64,000 bases of DNA from assembly GCF_018860155.1 (NCBI RefSeq), contig NZ_JAHKNI010000010.1, positions 186,001 through 250,000 of the forward strand, written 5' to 3'; not shown here. The stretch's first letter is position 1. More notes on this DNA, generated by a model. The model was not told the origin of the DNA and made no database searches. It saw only the letters and a list, made by a program, of their open reading frames with translations. Origin of the DNA: Nocardia albiluteola. GTDB taxonomy: Bacteria; Actinomycetota; Actinomycetes; Mycobacteriales; Mycobacteriaceae.

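Overview
The window is high-GC DNA with strong G/C bias at third codon positions, GTG/TTG starts and many ATGA/GTGA gene overlaps. The gene content (TetR, PadR, MerR and MocR regulators, eukaryote-type Ser/Thr kinases, DUF1707 protein, class I terpene synthase with P450, WXG100-like giant protein) points to a mycolate actinomycete, most likely Nocardia or a close relative. This assignment is an inference from family content; no rRNA or other marker is present. I saw no tRNA, rRNA, CRISPR array, intact insertion sequence or replication origin.

Layout. 0.1-4.9 kb: a phytoene-desaturase-like FAD enzyme, a padR regulator coupled to two DUF1048 proteins, a glycosyltransferase-like hypothetical and a DUF1707 membrane protein. 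5.0-12.1 kb: a tightly overlapping five-gene operon (SWIM-type zinc protein, unknown helical protein, VWA protein, MoxR-type AAA+ ATPase, DUF5682 protein), resembling VWA-MoxR ternary systems proposed to act in stress or biological conflict. 12.3-15.8 kb: secreted Asp-box protein, an MFS exporter with a MerR-type promoter, and a merR gene broken by an internal deletion. 15.8-22.4 kb: a lipid/ester-handling group (acyl-CoA synthetase broken by a large internal deletion, tandem-TetR repressor, type B carboxylesterase, MFS transporter, secreted lipase, and a truncated thiolase-like start next to a possible IS21-type end). 22.4-24.9 kb: a two-gene sesquiterpene-type cluster whose terpene synthase and P450 genes overlap by 91 bp. 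25.0-36.8 kb: a TetR/membrane-protein pair, remnants of an AfsR/SARP regulator, two paralogous Ser/Thr kinases, a MocR regulator divergent from an SDR/membrane-protein pair, a MerR regulator, a GDPD-like secreted protein, a half-length MFS gene, an SDR, and a truncated SRPBCC gene.

36,981-64,000: a single open reading frame begins with GTG at 36,981 and shows no in-frame stop to the window edge, at least 9,006 codons. Its N-terminus is the WXG100-like/CpnT-like region of actinobacterial type VII-associated polymorphic toxins. Downstream come Asn/Ser/Thr-rich repeats, a SecA-like motor with Walker A, DEAD, GRGAD and arginine motifs, HTH-like repeats, a papain-like Cys-His-Asp domain, three OTU-like domains (two without the catalytic Cys, one intact), a calpain-like protease domain with Cys, His and Asn, two long beta-rich regions, a HopA1-like domain and an acidic disordered tail. 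The C-terminus lies outside the window.

The giant protein is the strongest candidate for an undescribed system. A second theme is decay: at least seven gene remnants lie between 15 and 37 kb, several with the flanking operator still recognisable.
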